This document shows positions 9,973 through 21,849 of a stretch of DNA of 64,000 nt, piece by piece. This DNA comes from Prosapia bicincta (Eukaryota > Arthropoda > Insecta > Hemiptera > Cercopidae): NCBI GenBank assembly GCA_036971475.1, contig JBAIZL010000001.1:93638983-93702982 (forward strand), in the 5' to 3' direction. The position numbers were made by a program, and so were the translations under genes. The notes beneath the pieces are model-generated. The model made no database searches, was not told the DNA's origin, and saw nothing but the letters and a program-made list of their open reading frames with translations. Each line of letters begins with the position of its first letter. Positions within the stretch are counted from its first letter, which is position 1.

Positions 9973-11612
9973 GATATTTAACCCTTTGGGTATCAGTTCC
10001 CGGGGAATGAGTTCATTTGAAGGCATATTATGGCTGACTATTTTGGTTTAGGATTGTGTAAGAAATTTGTTTAAATATATATAATCACTGTTTTGTTGCA
10101 AGTTAGTAACAAATTTCGGTTTTTATTCATTTTAAAATTAAGTTACGGTACAGCACAGTTTGTAAACATTTTTATATCTTTAAAACTCTACTTAATCATC
10201 TAACATTTCTTTAACCTTTTGAATATATATAAACCTGTTGTATAACTTCTTTAGTAAACAAATAATTGTATACCAACTTCTTCTTATCTTACTTCTTTTT
10301 AAAATACTTAGGATAGTTTATATTTAATTTAAGATCAAGATTTATACTTTCTAGGTAAATTACTTTCAGATATTTTAATCCTTTCATTTGACTTTGGTAC
10401 CTTAAATCAACTATAAAAAACAACAGACATTTACAAAACAAAATTTTTTCCTTCATTATAAACTTTGTAACTTCTTTTGTAAACAAACAAGTTTTATATC
10501 ACCTTGCCTTACCCGCATTCTTTTCTAAAATTTCAAGTTTAATTTAAAATCCAAATTAATCCTTTCTTTGTTAATATTTAAAACCCTAAGTTTTATTATA
10601 AAATTTTTTCTTCAATTTAAAACTTTTGATTTAATTTGAAAAAATTCTACTTTACTATTCTGTACAAGATTTTACTTTGTTTTCTAAGACTTCATTACAA
10701 TTTAACTTATTTTCACAACCCTTTCATTCTCATGAAATCTTTTGATATCTGACTTTAGTATCTTAAATCAAATATAAAAAACAACAGACATTTAAAAACC
10801 CAAATTCTTTCTAACAAACATTTTGAAAAATATTATATCTTCATTAAAATTCGACAACATTTAATTTTAAACCCACATGAGAACAATTTAAATTTCTCAG
10901 TCTTTATCTCTAACATAGCTTATTTCTATTACTTGAAGTTTATTTACACTTTTTATGACTTAAATTTACTCCATAGGATCCACATATTCTTTTGCCAAAA
11001 TTTTACTGTCTTATTTTTAAAAAAATTGTTCTGTCAAAACTCAACATAATTTACTTTGCAATTTTTGTAATAAAAGCTCCGGTGTCATTTTTTTAATGCT
11101 TCTTCTATTTTATAATCTTTATAAAATTCTTAGATAATGCTGGGAAATAGTTATTTTCTTTAAGATACCCGTTTTTCCGGGTCAACCTCTACTCTAAAAA
11201 AGTAACGTTACATAACAGCCATATTTCCTGGCTTCAACAAAGTGATAATCAATTCGAACTCATTTGACTAAAAATTTAAAATCTCTTTATCTACTAATTA
11301 TTAATTTGCTTTTACCTACATTAACTTTTAAATTTTTATTTATTTATTTAATGTCCGAAACTGTCTTTTACATTAATTTTAACTTTCAAAAATTTATTTC
11401 CAAACATTTTGATTTGTAACTTTTCAATCTACAAGGGAAGGGTTCACCATTTTAGTTTGAGGTAGCTACCACCAACTAACGCTATCCCTTCCACTTTCAT
11501 TCTGAAACCAAGCCAATCCTTTTAAAAGCATTTCCAACTTTTGCAAAATTTGTTTATACTTAAACTTTAAAATTTCAAAAAGTTCCCCAAAATTCAAAAT
11601 ACACATTTTAAT

Positions 11613-11649
<37 letters not shown>

Positions 11650-12192
11650 CTAAAATCTGACCTTTACAGAGTTAAATCCCTTATGGTCCTTCGTTGGCTT
11701 GATGTCATCACTTCCTCTTTTGTGGCTGGCCATCTTGAATGTTGGAATTGTCCAAAACTGGTGTCACCTCTGCTCCATTGTTCTCCTGTTGTTGTAATGT
11801 CAAACACAAACGATATGCTTTTTACGTGCGAAATTATACCTCTTTATTTATACTTTCAATTTAAAGTCCTGGATCAAGTCTTTTAATACACCTTTAACAC
11901 TGTCTATAATTTTCAAAATTAATTTTACTCCCGGTGTTGATCTACTCTTTGTTTTACATTACACATTTCAAATTTAAATTTTATAAGTGAATTCGGTTAC
12001 TTTAAACTATAAATTGTTTAACTACTTCAATTTTAGGCACTGTTCATTTTTCCTTTCTTTTTATACATTAGCACTGACTCAAAACTTTTATTCCACCTAT
12101 TTTCCTGCAACAAATTTCCTTGAGGACGCTACGACATGATGTTTAACGACGAAATCCGCCTTTGGAGAGTTTCCACCCCAAAAGGGTTTAAA
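9973..12192. mobile_element. Possible TTAA-flanked non-autonomous DNA element
   Basis: The left edge reads TTTAACCCTTTGGG and the right edge CCAAAAGGGTTTAA, a short inverted match next to TTAA on both sides. The interior is T-rich, with degenerate internal direct repeats (10391 and 10752, 361 bp apart) and no reading frame. The ends are short, so this is tentative. Confidence 0.3.
11616..11648. repeat. AG microsatellite
   Basis: Pure AG dinucleotides. Confidence 0.95.
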
Positions 12193-12814
12193 ACACATGG
12201 CACTACATTTCAGCACTATCCTTCTCGCCCTACATTTTTTCAATTAACTTATCGGTATGAAACACTGTAAGAGTTAATCAAAACGGAGCGCACTCTTCAT
12301 TGTCTCAAGATACGCTGCAAAATTTTGGAAGTTCTCAGGCGTTGTCAACCCTTCCTTGCTGCCTTAGACCAATAACAAGTCTCCAACTCCGGACGCTTTG
12401 TCTAGCTGATTTCCAGCTTGCGGTTCCAATGACACTGTCAGTCTGTTGTCGAAATATTCACAAATTTTTATTTTACTTCAACTCCTATGGGAGGCTCCAT
12501 ACCTGGTTTTTTTGTCTCTTCACTTTGTTCTTCTTTCTTCATTTAGCGTCCCCTCGAATGTCGATGGGGTCTCTAGGTGGATTTTAGACTTTTCCCCCTC
12601 TTTTAAACCTGTAAAAAATCCCCTTATCCCGAAAATGGTTTTATTTCTATCCCTTAAACTCGTTAAATTAAACTTACACTATGCCTAAGGCATTTTTATT
12701 TTGTTTTGGCTTCGCTATTTTGACTGCAAAACCTCCTAAAATATATGGAATTTACAATTGCACTTGCAACGGTAAAATGTGACATTTTAGCCTGTTGCAG
12801 TACGTGCGTTGTAA

Positions 12815-12908
12815 TTGTGTGTGTATGTGTGTGTGTGTGTGTGTCTGTATGTGTGAGAGAGAGTGTGCGTGTGAAATGTGTGTGTAATTGTGTGTGTGTG
12901 TGTGTGTA
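12815..12908. repeat. GT microsatellite, interrupted
   Basis: GT runs broken by GAGAGAGA and AAATG, just downstream of an EPS8 exon in transcript sense. Confidence 0.9.
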
Positions 12909-12962
12909 AAGAAACTTTTCTACTAAATAAATCCCTGAGGATAAACATGATAATATACAAAC

Positions 12963-13198
12963 CTAGGTATTAGCCAAGCATCTCCCAATGAATGCCACAA
13001 CTCTGTCTCCTTACTGGTAACACAATTGATGAGCAAATTGACTGCTTCCTGAGTGAGCAAAGGGGAGACGACTTTACTAGGCAAATTAGGTCCATACTGA
13101 GTATCATGAGATGCGTCCACTATCAGAGCTAAAGGTGTGAATAAGAAATGAACGAGCTCTGGTGCATTTGGATCATGAATGTGATGTTTCAACTTTGC
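12963..13198 (-). CDS. EPS8: EPS8 exon: ELVHFLF region
   Basis: Seventy-eight codons plus two bases. Begins AKLKHHIHDPNAPELVHFLF and includes PNLPSKVVSPLLTQEAVNLL and LWHSLGDAWLIPR. These are the best-conserved EPS8 middle-region blocks: N/HPsApELVHFLFtPL, SPLLt.eAv..L, and LW.SLGd.W..pR. Acceptor TTTAG precedes 13198 and donor GTTTGT follows 12963; the trailing AG makes Arg with the next exon. Confidence 0.95.
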
Positions 13199-13199
13199 C

Positions 13200-14600
13200 T
13201 AAACATGAAAGAAAAGTTTTGCAATAACATTAAAAAATATAAAAATAAATTACCAATATGTTTTTAAATTATCAGGACTCAATCTGTGAAATTATTGTAT
13301 TATATACTTGACTAACCTTTGAATTTCATGTTTGTAGTTACCAATTTATAATAAAAGTTTGATATATCTATTAAAGATAATTATTTACCGAAAAATAAGG
13401 TATCTTACCTACAAATTATTCTTGAAACTAAATGAAATGTTAGTTATTTCAACCCACTAAAAATTGTCAACTATTGAATTTTCAAGAAACTATTGAAGAC
13501 TCACTCTGTATTTATAGACATTTTTATGCCATTATTGTTTCACAGTTCTTTCAATTGTGTAAAGCAATAAAAAAACTTCTAAGGAGCTGTCCTCTTAGCT
13601 TCTAGAGATACTAATTTACAGAGCTTGCCATAATAGTAAATTAACTAATGATGAGGCTATGAAAAAAAATAAATAAAAACTGAGACAAGCCCTAAGAACC
13701 CGCTTGACTTGGCCCTAAAGGAATACTATCTGTTCGCCCATAAAAAAATGGCTGAGATCCCAGTAACAATGAAGATCATCAAAATGTTGCGATAAGTTCC
13801 TAAGTGGCTTAGATTATGGGTTTGAGAAATTATTGAAACCCAGTTAGAAGTGTATAAACATAACCTATGGGCCTATTCAAACAAGTCCTTATCATCACTT
13901 TTGTTGGACGCAGTAAAATTCTTTGATGAGACAATCTCAGTAGAGTCCAGTTTTCTTGCGAGTTATAACCATTATTCAGTCGCGTTTTCTTTCCCGGGAC
14001 TGTTTGCAATATAAGTAATAAACATAATCTAACATCACTTCAGTTTGGATAGTCAGGAAACAATTAGGACATAAAGAAAAAAAGGAGGTTAACAACTGAA
14101 AGTGTATACAAACATAATTACTGCATGCAGACAATACGCAGCGTGAATATTTATGCTTTAGTGAAATCCTACATAAATTTAAGATGAAAGCTTTGTTTTA
14201 AGGGAATTGGATTGATTTTTTGGTAAATTATATTTAGATAGAGTTGATAAAGAGTTTGTAAGTGACAAAAGAGGACGGGAAAGGATTAATATGAAAATGA
14301 AAAGGTTATTGTTTTGATATAACAGATGTAAGTAAGTTAATGTTTATATTTATTTTGGTGGAGTTAGCATTTTATAGGTTATTTAGGAATAGACTTTTTT
14401 ACCTCTTTTCATTCTTAGGCTATACCTAAAGATCTTATTTGGAATCTATACACTAAATACAACATGTTAAAGTTGGGCCAAAGTAGATCTTCTTTTATTG
14501 TTTCGTGTAAATAAAATTTAAATTCACCTTAGCAATGGTAAAATGTCATGGTAACAATAGTTTTATAATTAAACTATTTTATATAGAGGATAACAATATA
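13200..14600. other. Intron, no recognisable feature
   Basis: AT-rich intron; 13650-14000 is slightly richer in GC but has no usable frame. Confidence 0.6.
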
Positions 14601-14610
14601 TATATATATA

Positions 14611-14731
14611 AAGAACTAAGTCAAAATACAAATACAAGAATTATGGATGATGTTGGTACTGTTAGCCAATGAAAAGCTTTGAATTGTAAATTCAATTATA
14701 ATTCTTGTATTTGTATTTTGACTTAGTTCTT
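14611..14731. repeat. Fold-back with a hammerhead-like loop (family q)
   Basis: Near-perfect 33-base arms (14611-14643 and 14698-14731, AAGAACTAAGTCAAAATAC and its complement). The loop holds TGGATGA, T, GTTGG/CCAAT, GAAA and palindromic AAGCTT (about 14644-14682, plus strand). Related sequence appears at 31217-31258. Confidence 0.6.
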
Positions 14732-14759
14732 AATTAATTCACAAAGATACATATTGTGA

Positions 14760-14761
<2 letters not shown>

Positions 14762-14832
<71 letters not shown>
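14762..14832. repeat. AT microsatellite
   Basis: Pure AT dinucleotides close to a fold-back. Confidence 0.95.
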
Positions 14833-14836
<4 letters not shown>

Positions 14837-15019
14837 AAAAACTATTCCAAAATTTTAAAATATCAAAAAGAAAGATCAATTAACAATTTTTAACTGCAAA
14901 AAAAAGAATTCAAACAAGAATTATTGTAAATTATGATGTTTGTAAATACACCACTAACAAAATGACTTGAAATAATAAACTTGTGGAATTTAAAGTAAAA
15001 GTCCCTTTGTGTGTGTGTG

Positions 15020-15136
15020 ATATTTAACATTGTCAACTGTTTCTCCGTTGCACTAACTTTATATAGTTATTATTGTTAATTGTAAACAATTGTTCAACCA
15101 CTAAGTGCAATTAATTTTTATTAATAAAAATTAATT

Positions 15137-15179
<43 letters not shown>
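15020..15179. repeat. Family-d terminal fragment and AT microsatellite
   Basis: Contains TCCGTTGCACTAACTTTATA and CCACTAAGTGCAATTAATTT, matching the outer arm of family-d fold-backs without the ribozyme. The AT run is 15139-15179. Confidence 0.6.
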
Positions 15180-15183
<4 letters not shown>

Positions 15184-15728
15184 TTATATTTGTATTTATG
15201 TGTGTATGTATGAACCATGAACCTTATGTGTTACTAAACCTCTGATCCAATCGCCATGAAACTTTAAGAAATTGTTGAGTACATTCCTGGGAAGGTTTCT
15301 GGAGACTTAACATTTTTTCCAACATGTAGTTTTTAAGTGTTAAAATAGCATAAAATATAATTTTCTATTTTATCTCAAGACATTTCATTAAATTTATTCC
15401 AAATTTTGATTGCTAGGCAACACGCAACAATATAAAATTATTTTCTAACATATTTCAAACAATATACAAAAAATTTTGCATATTCAAATGCACTTCAATA
15501 AATAACATTCATTCAAGAGCTTGTATTGTCACACTTTTCTCAACTGACTACTATAAGTTCAGCTATTATTATGTTAATAAAATACTAAATTAAGATGAGC
15601 TAATGTTAACACGCCATTTATCGACTTTTAGGCGATACGGAGTTCGTTGGGTTATCTAGTTACATTCTGAAAAGATGAGTATCAAGGGTTACCAAGTACC
15701 AAAGTAAATAAATTAAAGTTCAACTTAC

Positions 15729-15849
15729 CAGAAGATTAAATGACAGCTTAAATTTCTGGAAAATATCAATAAATTCCACTTCTGGTGGTGGCTTAGCTCT
15801 CATTGTAAGAAGACCATCTCCCATGTCCTTCTTCTTTGATTTTCGGCTT
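15729..15849 (-). CDS. EPS8: EPS8 exon: conserved RAKPPP motif
   Basis: One base plus 40 codons, ending in phase 0 before GTAAGT. The basic run SRKSKKKD is followed by [20 protein letters not shown] and KFKLSFNLL. The LRAKPPP..EF.D.FQK.K..FNLL string is a diagnostic EPS8-family block, continued directly by AKLKHHI in the next exon. Two adjacent AGs could serve as acceptor; the one before 15849 keeps the AG|A split codon. Confidence 0.93.
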
Positions 15850-15914
15850 CTTTAAAATACATAAAGTTATTAAATAGTGTTAAAATGAAATAGTTTTTTA
15901 TGCTTAGCTTCTGG

Positions 15915-16425
15915 TGAATACAAGGTGCAGCGGAAGAATCTGATGGGAAGAGCATCAGGTAATGCTTAGGCGTGTGGTGAGTATACTCAAAAAAAAAAAT
16001 CTTATTGAAGAGGCTTAAGAGAGAAATATCATGATTCTAGAATATCTGTTTGGATTCAGAGAAAAACATTCCATATCGATCAAGTTCATGAAATAAAAGG
16101 TATAATAGAACCAGCCTCAGAAATTGTACTGCATTATTTTAGGATGTGCCTCAGCCTTTTGATAAGGTGTGATATGAACATCTGATCCATAAATTACATC
16201 AAATGTTTTCCAAAGAATATATTAACAAAGTATGTCTATCAACGATTGTTAAAATCGTACTTCTCAGACAGAACCTTTAGAATATAACAAAAAGGTAAAT
16301 ATTTTGAACTAAAAGAAATTGGGCTTGTCCAATACTGTACTTACTCTACACATTTGGTATTCCAACCACATAAGAGGTAACCATTGCAACATTTGCAGAT
16401 AGCGCTAACAACTTACCACGTTATA
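15915..16425 (+). pseudogene. Jockey-like non-LTR reverse transcriptase, 5' part
   Basis: Decayed frames read QFGFRKKHST-like sequence, then an AFDKV...LIHKLHQMFS block, a SYFSDRTFRI block and an ATFAD-like remnant of the catalytic (A/C)DD box. The element is cut at 16425 by a Tigger transposon and resumes at 18755. Confidence 0.65.
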
Positions 16426-16919
16426 CAGTAAAACCTCTCCTTACGGACACCTCCATTTTACAGACCCCTCTATTTTACGGACAAATGTTCAATCCCCGGC
16501 CCCGTGACATAGGGATCTTTAATAAGTTTCTCTCAAGAACGGACACTCCAAAATACGGACACTAGGTTTGCCATTATCAGTCATAAAATTATGTATTAAA
16601 TAAATTTGTCTGTGTACGAAAAATTTTGTCTTGAGAATAGGGTAGAAAGAAATCACTTCTGTATGTGTAAACGGAAACGTAGATGCGTATCCGTTCGTTA
16701 TTGTAAGACATGAGAATGTGTATTGGAATGTTCAAGGACATTGACAGCTGAAAGCTCTCTGTTTATTGTTGTTGGCTTATCGCATCCAGGAAATGAGTTT
16801 ACTGTACTAAAAGCGTGTGCATTCCAAGAATCATAGCCTAATTCCTGTGCTGCGTTTTATTCACTTCAGATCTACAGCGTACCGTATTGTATGTTTTACA
16901 GTTTAACTGTTTGTGGTAA

Positions 16920-17027
16920 GTTATTTGTAAAAATACCTCTGAAGATGATTACTTTGTAGTCGAAATGTACATAAGGTTAAAATAAAATTTGTTGAATTTG
17001 TGGTGAGAGGTTGTTTTAATTAATATA
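16920..17027 (+). mobile_element. 108-bp hammerhead-bearing insertion inside the Tigger element
   Basis: Flanked by the 12-base direct repeat TGTTTGTGGTAA at 16908-16919 and 17028-17039, a target-site duplication. The insert holds one hammerhead motif and has no coding capacity. It sits upstream of the transposase start at 17102. Confidence 0.75.
16935..16977 (+). ncRNA. Hammerhead motif, family g
   Basis: Helix I ACCT/AGGT, core CTGAAGA (16939-16945), unpaired T, helix II GATTAC/GTAGTC with TTT loop and one G-U pair, GAAA (16962-16965), palindromic helix III ATGTACAT, predicted cleavage after A16973. All core residues match the consensus. Confidence 0.8.
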
Positions 17028-17101
17028 TGTTTGTGGTAATGTTCATTATAGCAAAGTGAAGTATTTTCGAATAGAGATTGCGATTTTACTTTTCGTACAA
17101 A

Positions 17102-18517
17102 ATGAGTGACAAACGTAAAGCTGTTACAATAAAAGAAAAAATTGAAGTTTTAGAGTGTAAAAAATAAGAAAGTTTAAATGTGCGGCAAGTGGCAGAAAAG
17201 TTCAAAATTGGAAAAACCCAGATCAGTGAAATTTTAAAAAGTGAAGATCGGATAAGGGAATTGTGGTTCAGCAATGGAAATGAAAACATGAAAAACATTA
17301 AGTTTAGAAAAACAGATTCAAGTGTAGTGGACAAACTTGTTTTTGATTGGTTCTGTGTGGCTAGGTCAAAAAACCTGCCAGTAAATGGACCTCAGATCCA
17401 AAAACAAGCTTTAAAAATTAGCAAAGAATTGAATTTGGAGAGCTTTAAGGCTTCAAATGGTCAGCTACAGAAATTTAGAATTTGTCACGGCATACATTTT
17501 AAAGCAATTTGTGGTCAGGTTGAATCTGTTGATCCAAAGGAAATTTGTGAATGGAATAATAAACTGAGAACAATAACTGAGGGTTACAATGAATCAAACA
17601 TTTACAATCTTGATGAGACTGGTTTATTTTTCCGTGCATTGCCTAACAAAACTATGAACCTTAAAGGAGAAACGTGTAATTCTGGAAAAACATCCAAAGA
17701 ACGACTAACTGTTACGTTGTGTGTAAATATAACTGGTGATTTTGAAAAACCTTTAATAATCGGTAAAGCACGTCAGTCAAGATGTTTCAAGAATATGAAT
17801 GTGAATAATTTAGGTGTGACTTGGGAAGCTAACAAAAAGTCATGGATGACACGTGAAATAATGACCGAATGGTTAATGGGATTTAATGACAGAATGGCCA
17901 AAATTAATAGAAATATGATCCTTTTCATTTATAACGCTTCATCACACCCTCAAATAAAACTAAGCAATGTGGAAATATCATTTCTACCACCCAACACTAC
18001 TTCTCATTGCCAACCGTTGGATGCTGTTTCATGGATTGCATTTTCTGTAAAAAAAGTTGAAAAAACCACAGTAATCAACTGCTTCAACAAAGCGAACTTT
18101 TTAAAAGGAAATGTAATTGCAGCAACAGACAAAAACACCAAGGGTGAAATAATTGAACTATTAAATGATATTTCTGCTGAAGTATCTGTTGAAGATTTTA
18201 TAAACGTAGATGAAAATCTATGTACAGAAGAAAACCGCGATGATATTGTGTCATTTATAACAACTGATGAAGAAGACGAATTCAGTGATAGTGAGATGAG
18301 TATCAGTAACAAACCTGCAGCTTCCCAAATTAATTTTAGTGACGCAATTAAAAGAATCAGTGAAGTGAAGGAATTTCTTTCATCAAATAAAGACGAAATA
18401 GGATTCACAATGGCAGGTATTTTACTTATTCATTTGCAAAAAGATGCTTGCAATGCTAAAAGAAAACATCAAATTCAAATAACGGACTTTTTTAAAACTC
18501 AAAACTTACATGAATAG
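17102..18517 (+). pseudogene. Tigger/pogo transposase
   Basis: Opens at ATG 17102 (MSDKRKAVTIKEKIEVLE), hits TAA at codon 22, then stays open for about 445 codons. N-terminal helix-turn-helix (VRQVAEKFKIGKTQISEIL), then a CENP-B-type second DNA-binding segment and a DDE core. First Asp is in YNLDETGLFF. The second motif reads LFIYNASSHP where the family has DNAxSH, so the catalytic Asp is Tyr. The third Asp is in SHCQPLDA. The acidic C-terminus ends in QITDFF. The stop and the D-to-Y change make it inactive. Confidence 0.9.
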
Positions 18518-18754
18518 TTAAGCTTAAAAATTTCAAATTGATAAATTTTCCATGTTTTTTACTTTAATAATTGTCTTTCAGTTTCAATTTTCAATAAATA
18601 TTGTATTTCAATTTTTAATAAAAATTATAACTTCATTTAATGTCTCAATATATTTTGACCCTTATTTTTTGACCTCTCTGAATAGCGGACACCTCCAAAA
18701 AACGGACATTTGGCAAGGTACGGACGATGTCCGTTATTTGGAGGTTTTACTGTA

Positions 18755-19050
18755 TATATATAAATGTGAGTATAAATGTAAGCAACTCAGTTCGAATTAA
18801 TTTATAAAAAAAGATTCATCACTATTAGATATTAATGGAACCATCATACCTTACGAAAATGATGTAAAATATTTAGGCATGAACCTAGATTCTAAGCTAA
18901 GATGGAAGTATCACATAAAAAAAACAGAAGGAACTAGGTATCAAATATCCTAAGTTCTACTGGCCTCTGGAAAAATACTCCAAATTGCCATTAGACAATA
19001 AATTAAAAACCTATGGCTATATAGCAACTCAGTAGAGTAGAGGAACAGGT
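18755..19050 (+). pseudogene. Jockey-like reverse transcriptase, 3' part
   Basis: Continuation after the Tigger insertion. It reads PYENDVKYLGMNLDSKLRWK and, after a frameshift, FYWPLEKYSKLPLDNKLKTY, the conserved region after the RT active site in Jockey elements. Truncated near 19050. Confidence 0.75.
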
Positions 19051-19059
19051 CTAAAAATA

Positions 19060-19718
19060 CATTTTAATACAAAAGATTATATAGATAAAAATATATTCAT
19101 GTTTTATTATTAATCATAAAAATATTTTTTCATAGCAGATACAAATTTTTAAACTGACTTCTCCAACTCAGGATTTTACATAACATGAAAACCATCAGCC
19201 CTTTTTGTTGCACCTTTTACATGTTGATGGTTTTTTAATAGTTTATGATTAATATTTTTGAAAGATATAACATTTATTATTTCATATGACAATACAATAT
19301 GTAAGTTTAAGTTAATTCTGATAAATCAGGCAAGAGTGAGCTGAAATTGAATTTTAAAAATGCCAACTGAGCTATATTATAATGACACTACCATTCACAA
19401 TTATAACTCATCAGTGGCATCAATGAGTAACACCTTCCTTGACTGTACTAAAAAATGCAAAACGGTCATAGAGTGATTGAAAAGGCGAAAAACTAGAAGG
19501 AAAATGTATTAACAGATTTATAGGTTTTTAAAAAATGTATTAAAAAATGCAGTAAATAGCTTCATATTGACTTTCATTAATTAGCAGGGTAATAAAATGT
19601 TTCTAAAAATTTTAATTAATGCAATCAGGTTCAAGTAAAATAATTCAGTTGTATTAAAACTTAAAATAATTTTAGTTATTAAAAAAATGGTAAGGCTATT
19701 AAATAAATATTCAAGTGG

Positions 19719-19791
<73 letters not shown>

Positions 19792-19882
19792 GCACGCAAC
19801 CACACACGCATACACACAAACTCTCTCTCTCTCTCTCTCTCACACACAGACACGCACGCAACCACACACGTATACACACAAA

Positions 19883-19916
<34 letters not shown>

Positions 19917-20570
19917 TACACTATGAAATATTATGAAATTATGAAATAATTAAATTTACTAAGGCATAATCCCTACAAAGATTTTTTGTTGTGGAGTTAC
20001 CACAGTGAAAATAAAATTACATTACTTCATTGATCAAATTACAAAATTGTTTTGTTTTTTTAATTTCTAATTCAAGTACTATAAAAATTATTTTTTTTAC
20101 TATATTTAATGTAATATAATTAGGTAAGCAACCCTGTTCATATGAACTATGATTTTCCATAGCGATTTTCCAAGCTAAGGGGATTGCCCTTAGCAGGGGA
20201 TCATTATTTCAAATTCTTTTCCCACTTATCCTTTCTGATCCTCCTTCCTGTAGAGTGTGAAATGGGTAACCAACTCCTTTATGACGCAAATAAAGATTAA
20301 GTATGCTTCACAAGCCATAAAAGTCAGCCCTTGACTAATCTCCTCAAGACACACAAACAGATTTTCATAGTTGCTGTAAACCTGTACAACTAGTTAAATT
20401 GATTTAATAATAAATGTTCCAGTTACTAAACCATTCAATAATATTTGACGAATAAGTGCAATATAGCTTTTATTAGGGACAGTTAACATGTTTAACTGAT
20501 AAGTAGTATTTGACCTGACTTGAAAATTAAGGTTATAAATAAATAAATTACTTTACATGAACTCATAATT
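19060..20570. other. Intron with one compound CA/CT microsatellite
   Basis: The microsatellite occupies about 19721-19918 (CA run, then CT and CA blocks in a duplicated order). Long apparent reading frames over it are artefacts. Nothing else is recognised. Confidence 0.8.
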
Positions 20571-20580
20571 TTAAACAATA

Positions 20581-20625
20581 TTATCATACACATTTTGATG
20601 ATTTATATCATCATCATCAGTGATA
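20581..20625 (-). ncRNA. Hammerhead motif, family j (left)
   Basis: Helix I TATCA/TGATA, core CTGATGA, unpaired T, helix II GATGAT/AUCAUC equivalent with ATAA loop, then AAAA in place of GAAA (probably CpG decay), then the cleavage-site A. The right copy (20697-20737, plus strand) has lost one GAT in helix II and carries palindromic ACATGT. Confidence 0.65.
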
Positions 20626-20737
20626 ACACTAAAAATTTACAACTAAAATTTATAAAATCACAAATGCTACAGTTTGCAGTTGTAATTCTATAGTAGTTTC
20701 ACTGATGATGACATAAGTCATCAAAACATGTATGATA
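20581..20737. repeat. Fold-back with two hammerhead motifs (family j)
   Basis: Mirror-image motifs at 20581-20625 and 20697-20737, separated by a short divergent spacer. It sits about 90 bases downstream of the EPS8 exon at 20826 in transcript sense. Confidence 0.7.
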
Positions 20738-20825
20738 ATAAGGTGTTTATAATTGTAGGTTTGTGCATAGTTATATCTTTATTTATGTTTTTACTGTATA
20801 AAAATTTATTACTAAAAAAACAAAC

Positions 20826-21021
20826 CTTCGGCGACGATCTAATTCTCTTGATGCAGCTGCAGCATGCTGAAGTCGAGCAATAAATTTTTCGATGTCATCG
20901 AAACAACGGTTCAATGTACTTACATCTCTTTCATAGTACTTTTCACTCGATGTAGAACTTGTTTCATCATCTCGCACGGTGATAGCCCCTCCTAACTCAC
21001 TTCCGCTGTGTCCTTCAGGCT
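20826..21021 (-). CDS. EPS8: EPS8 exon: start of the middle helical region
   Basis: Two bases plus 64 codons plus two bases, acceptor CTTACAG and donor GTTTGT. After an acidic/serine-rich stretch the peptide reads ERDVSTLNRCFDDIEKFIAR then LQHAAAASRELDRRR. This ERDV..LN..FDDIE..I.RLQ.AA pattern is characteristic of EPS8 proteins. The final AG completes an Arg codon with the first base of the next exon. Confidence 0.93.
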
Positions 21022-21379
21022 CTGTAAGTAAGCAATAAGTATACAATAGTATCAATTTTTTAATATATATAAAATAAATATTATATTAAATAATTGTCTA
21101 CAAAGTTTGAAAACAGTTTTTAATACTATATTTAAAAAGTTCTTAACTAAGTGAATATGTAATGACTTACTTGCTGACGCTTTTTAAAACATTTGTTCAA
21201 GTTATGTATTCAAGTTAAATTAAGTATTGTTTTTTGACTTATTACAAATAAAGTTAGTGGTTTTTATTTTTGTGTGTTTAATTTGTACCTATTAAGATGA
21301 GTAAAAATTAAAATTAATTGTTACTTTAAAATAATTATAAATAGTTATTAGTAAATCTAATGGTAATGGAATTAGTAAT

Positions 21380-21484
21380 AAGTACCAATGGTAATTCCTC
21401 CCTCCACGTCGAGGAATAGGAGGTACTTTTCATTGGAAAAATGTTTTCAAGGGTAAGTAAATGAAAAAGGTTGGGAACCACTGC
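21380..21484. repeat. Probable hAT terminal fragment
   Basis: Ends in GGTTGGGAACCACTG, the complement of a common hAT terminal sequence. The other terminus is not recognisable. Confidence 0.35.
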
Positions 21485-21644
21485 TCTAGACCCGAATGGT
21501 TTTTCCACTCTTCATATGCTAAGTCAATATCAGTTGTACTTGTAAAAGAGTTATTGTAATAATTTCAAAGTAATGTAATTACTCATAATAAACCGGTTTA
21601 TTAAAAATATAATTACTTTTAAAAATCTATTGTGTTGGACAAAA

Positions 21645-21830
21645 CACGTAACTATATATATTTTTAGGTTATTTCTAGTAGAGCTTAAAGCTTATTTAGG
21701 ATTTTTTGACTAGGTAGGAGACTGGCAGACATATCCATGGGCAATAATCCAAAACTGCAATCTCTTGGAAACAAATAAATAGACAAACATAAAAAACACA
21801 TTACACTATTGAATTTCGATCAACAGTTAA
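21645..21830 (-). mobile_element. PLE terminal-repeat fragment, family c
   Basis: Same sequence as 560-690 and 9130-9300, cut within helix II of the hammerhead region at about 21830, where another PLE begins. Confidence 0.75.
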
Positions 21831-21849
21831 CTGCCTTACACAACAAGCT

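Larger units (their letters stand above)
16426..18752 (+). mobile_element. Tigger/pogo-type DNA transposon with TA target duplication
   Basis: Terminal inverted repeats CAGTAAAACCTC at 16426 and its complement ending at 18752, with TA directly outside both (16424-16425, 18753-18754). Sub-terminal GGACACCTCC motifs also repeat. It holds one transposase pseudogene and a nested hammerhead insertion, and it splits a Jockey-like element. Confidence 0.92.

Noticed and set aside
9673..9974. Several overlapping frames, one resembling a short secreted protein
   Set aside because: They cross the joint of a PLE remnant, a GT run and an unassigned GC-rich piece.
18004..18408. 134-codon minus-strand frame
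   Set aside because: Antisense shadow of the Tigger transposase.
19581..19936. Open frames rich in Cys-Val or His-Thr
   Set aside because: Translations of CA/CT microsatellites.
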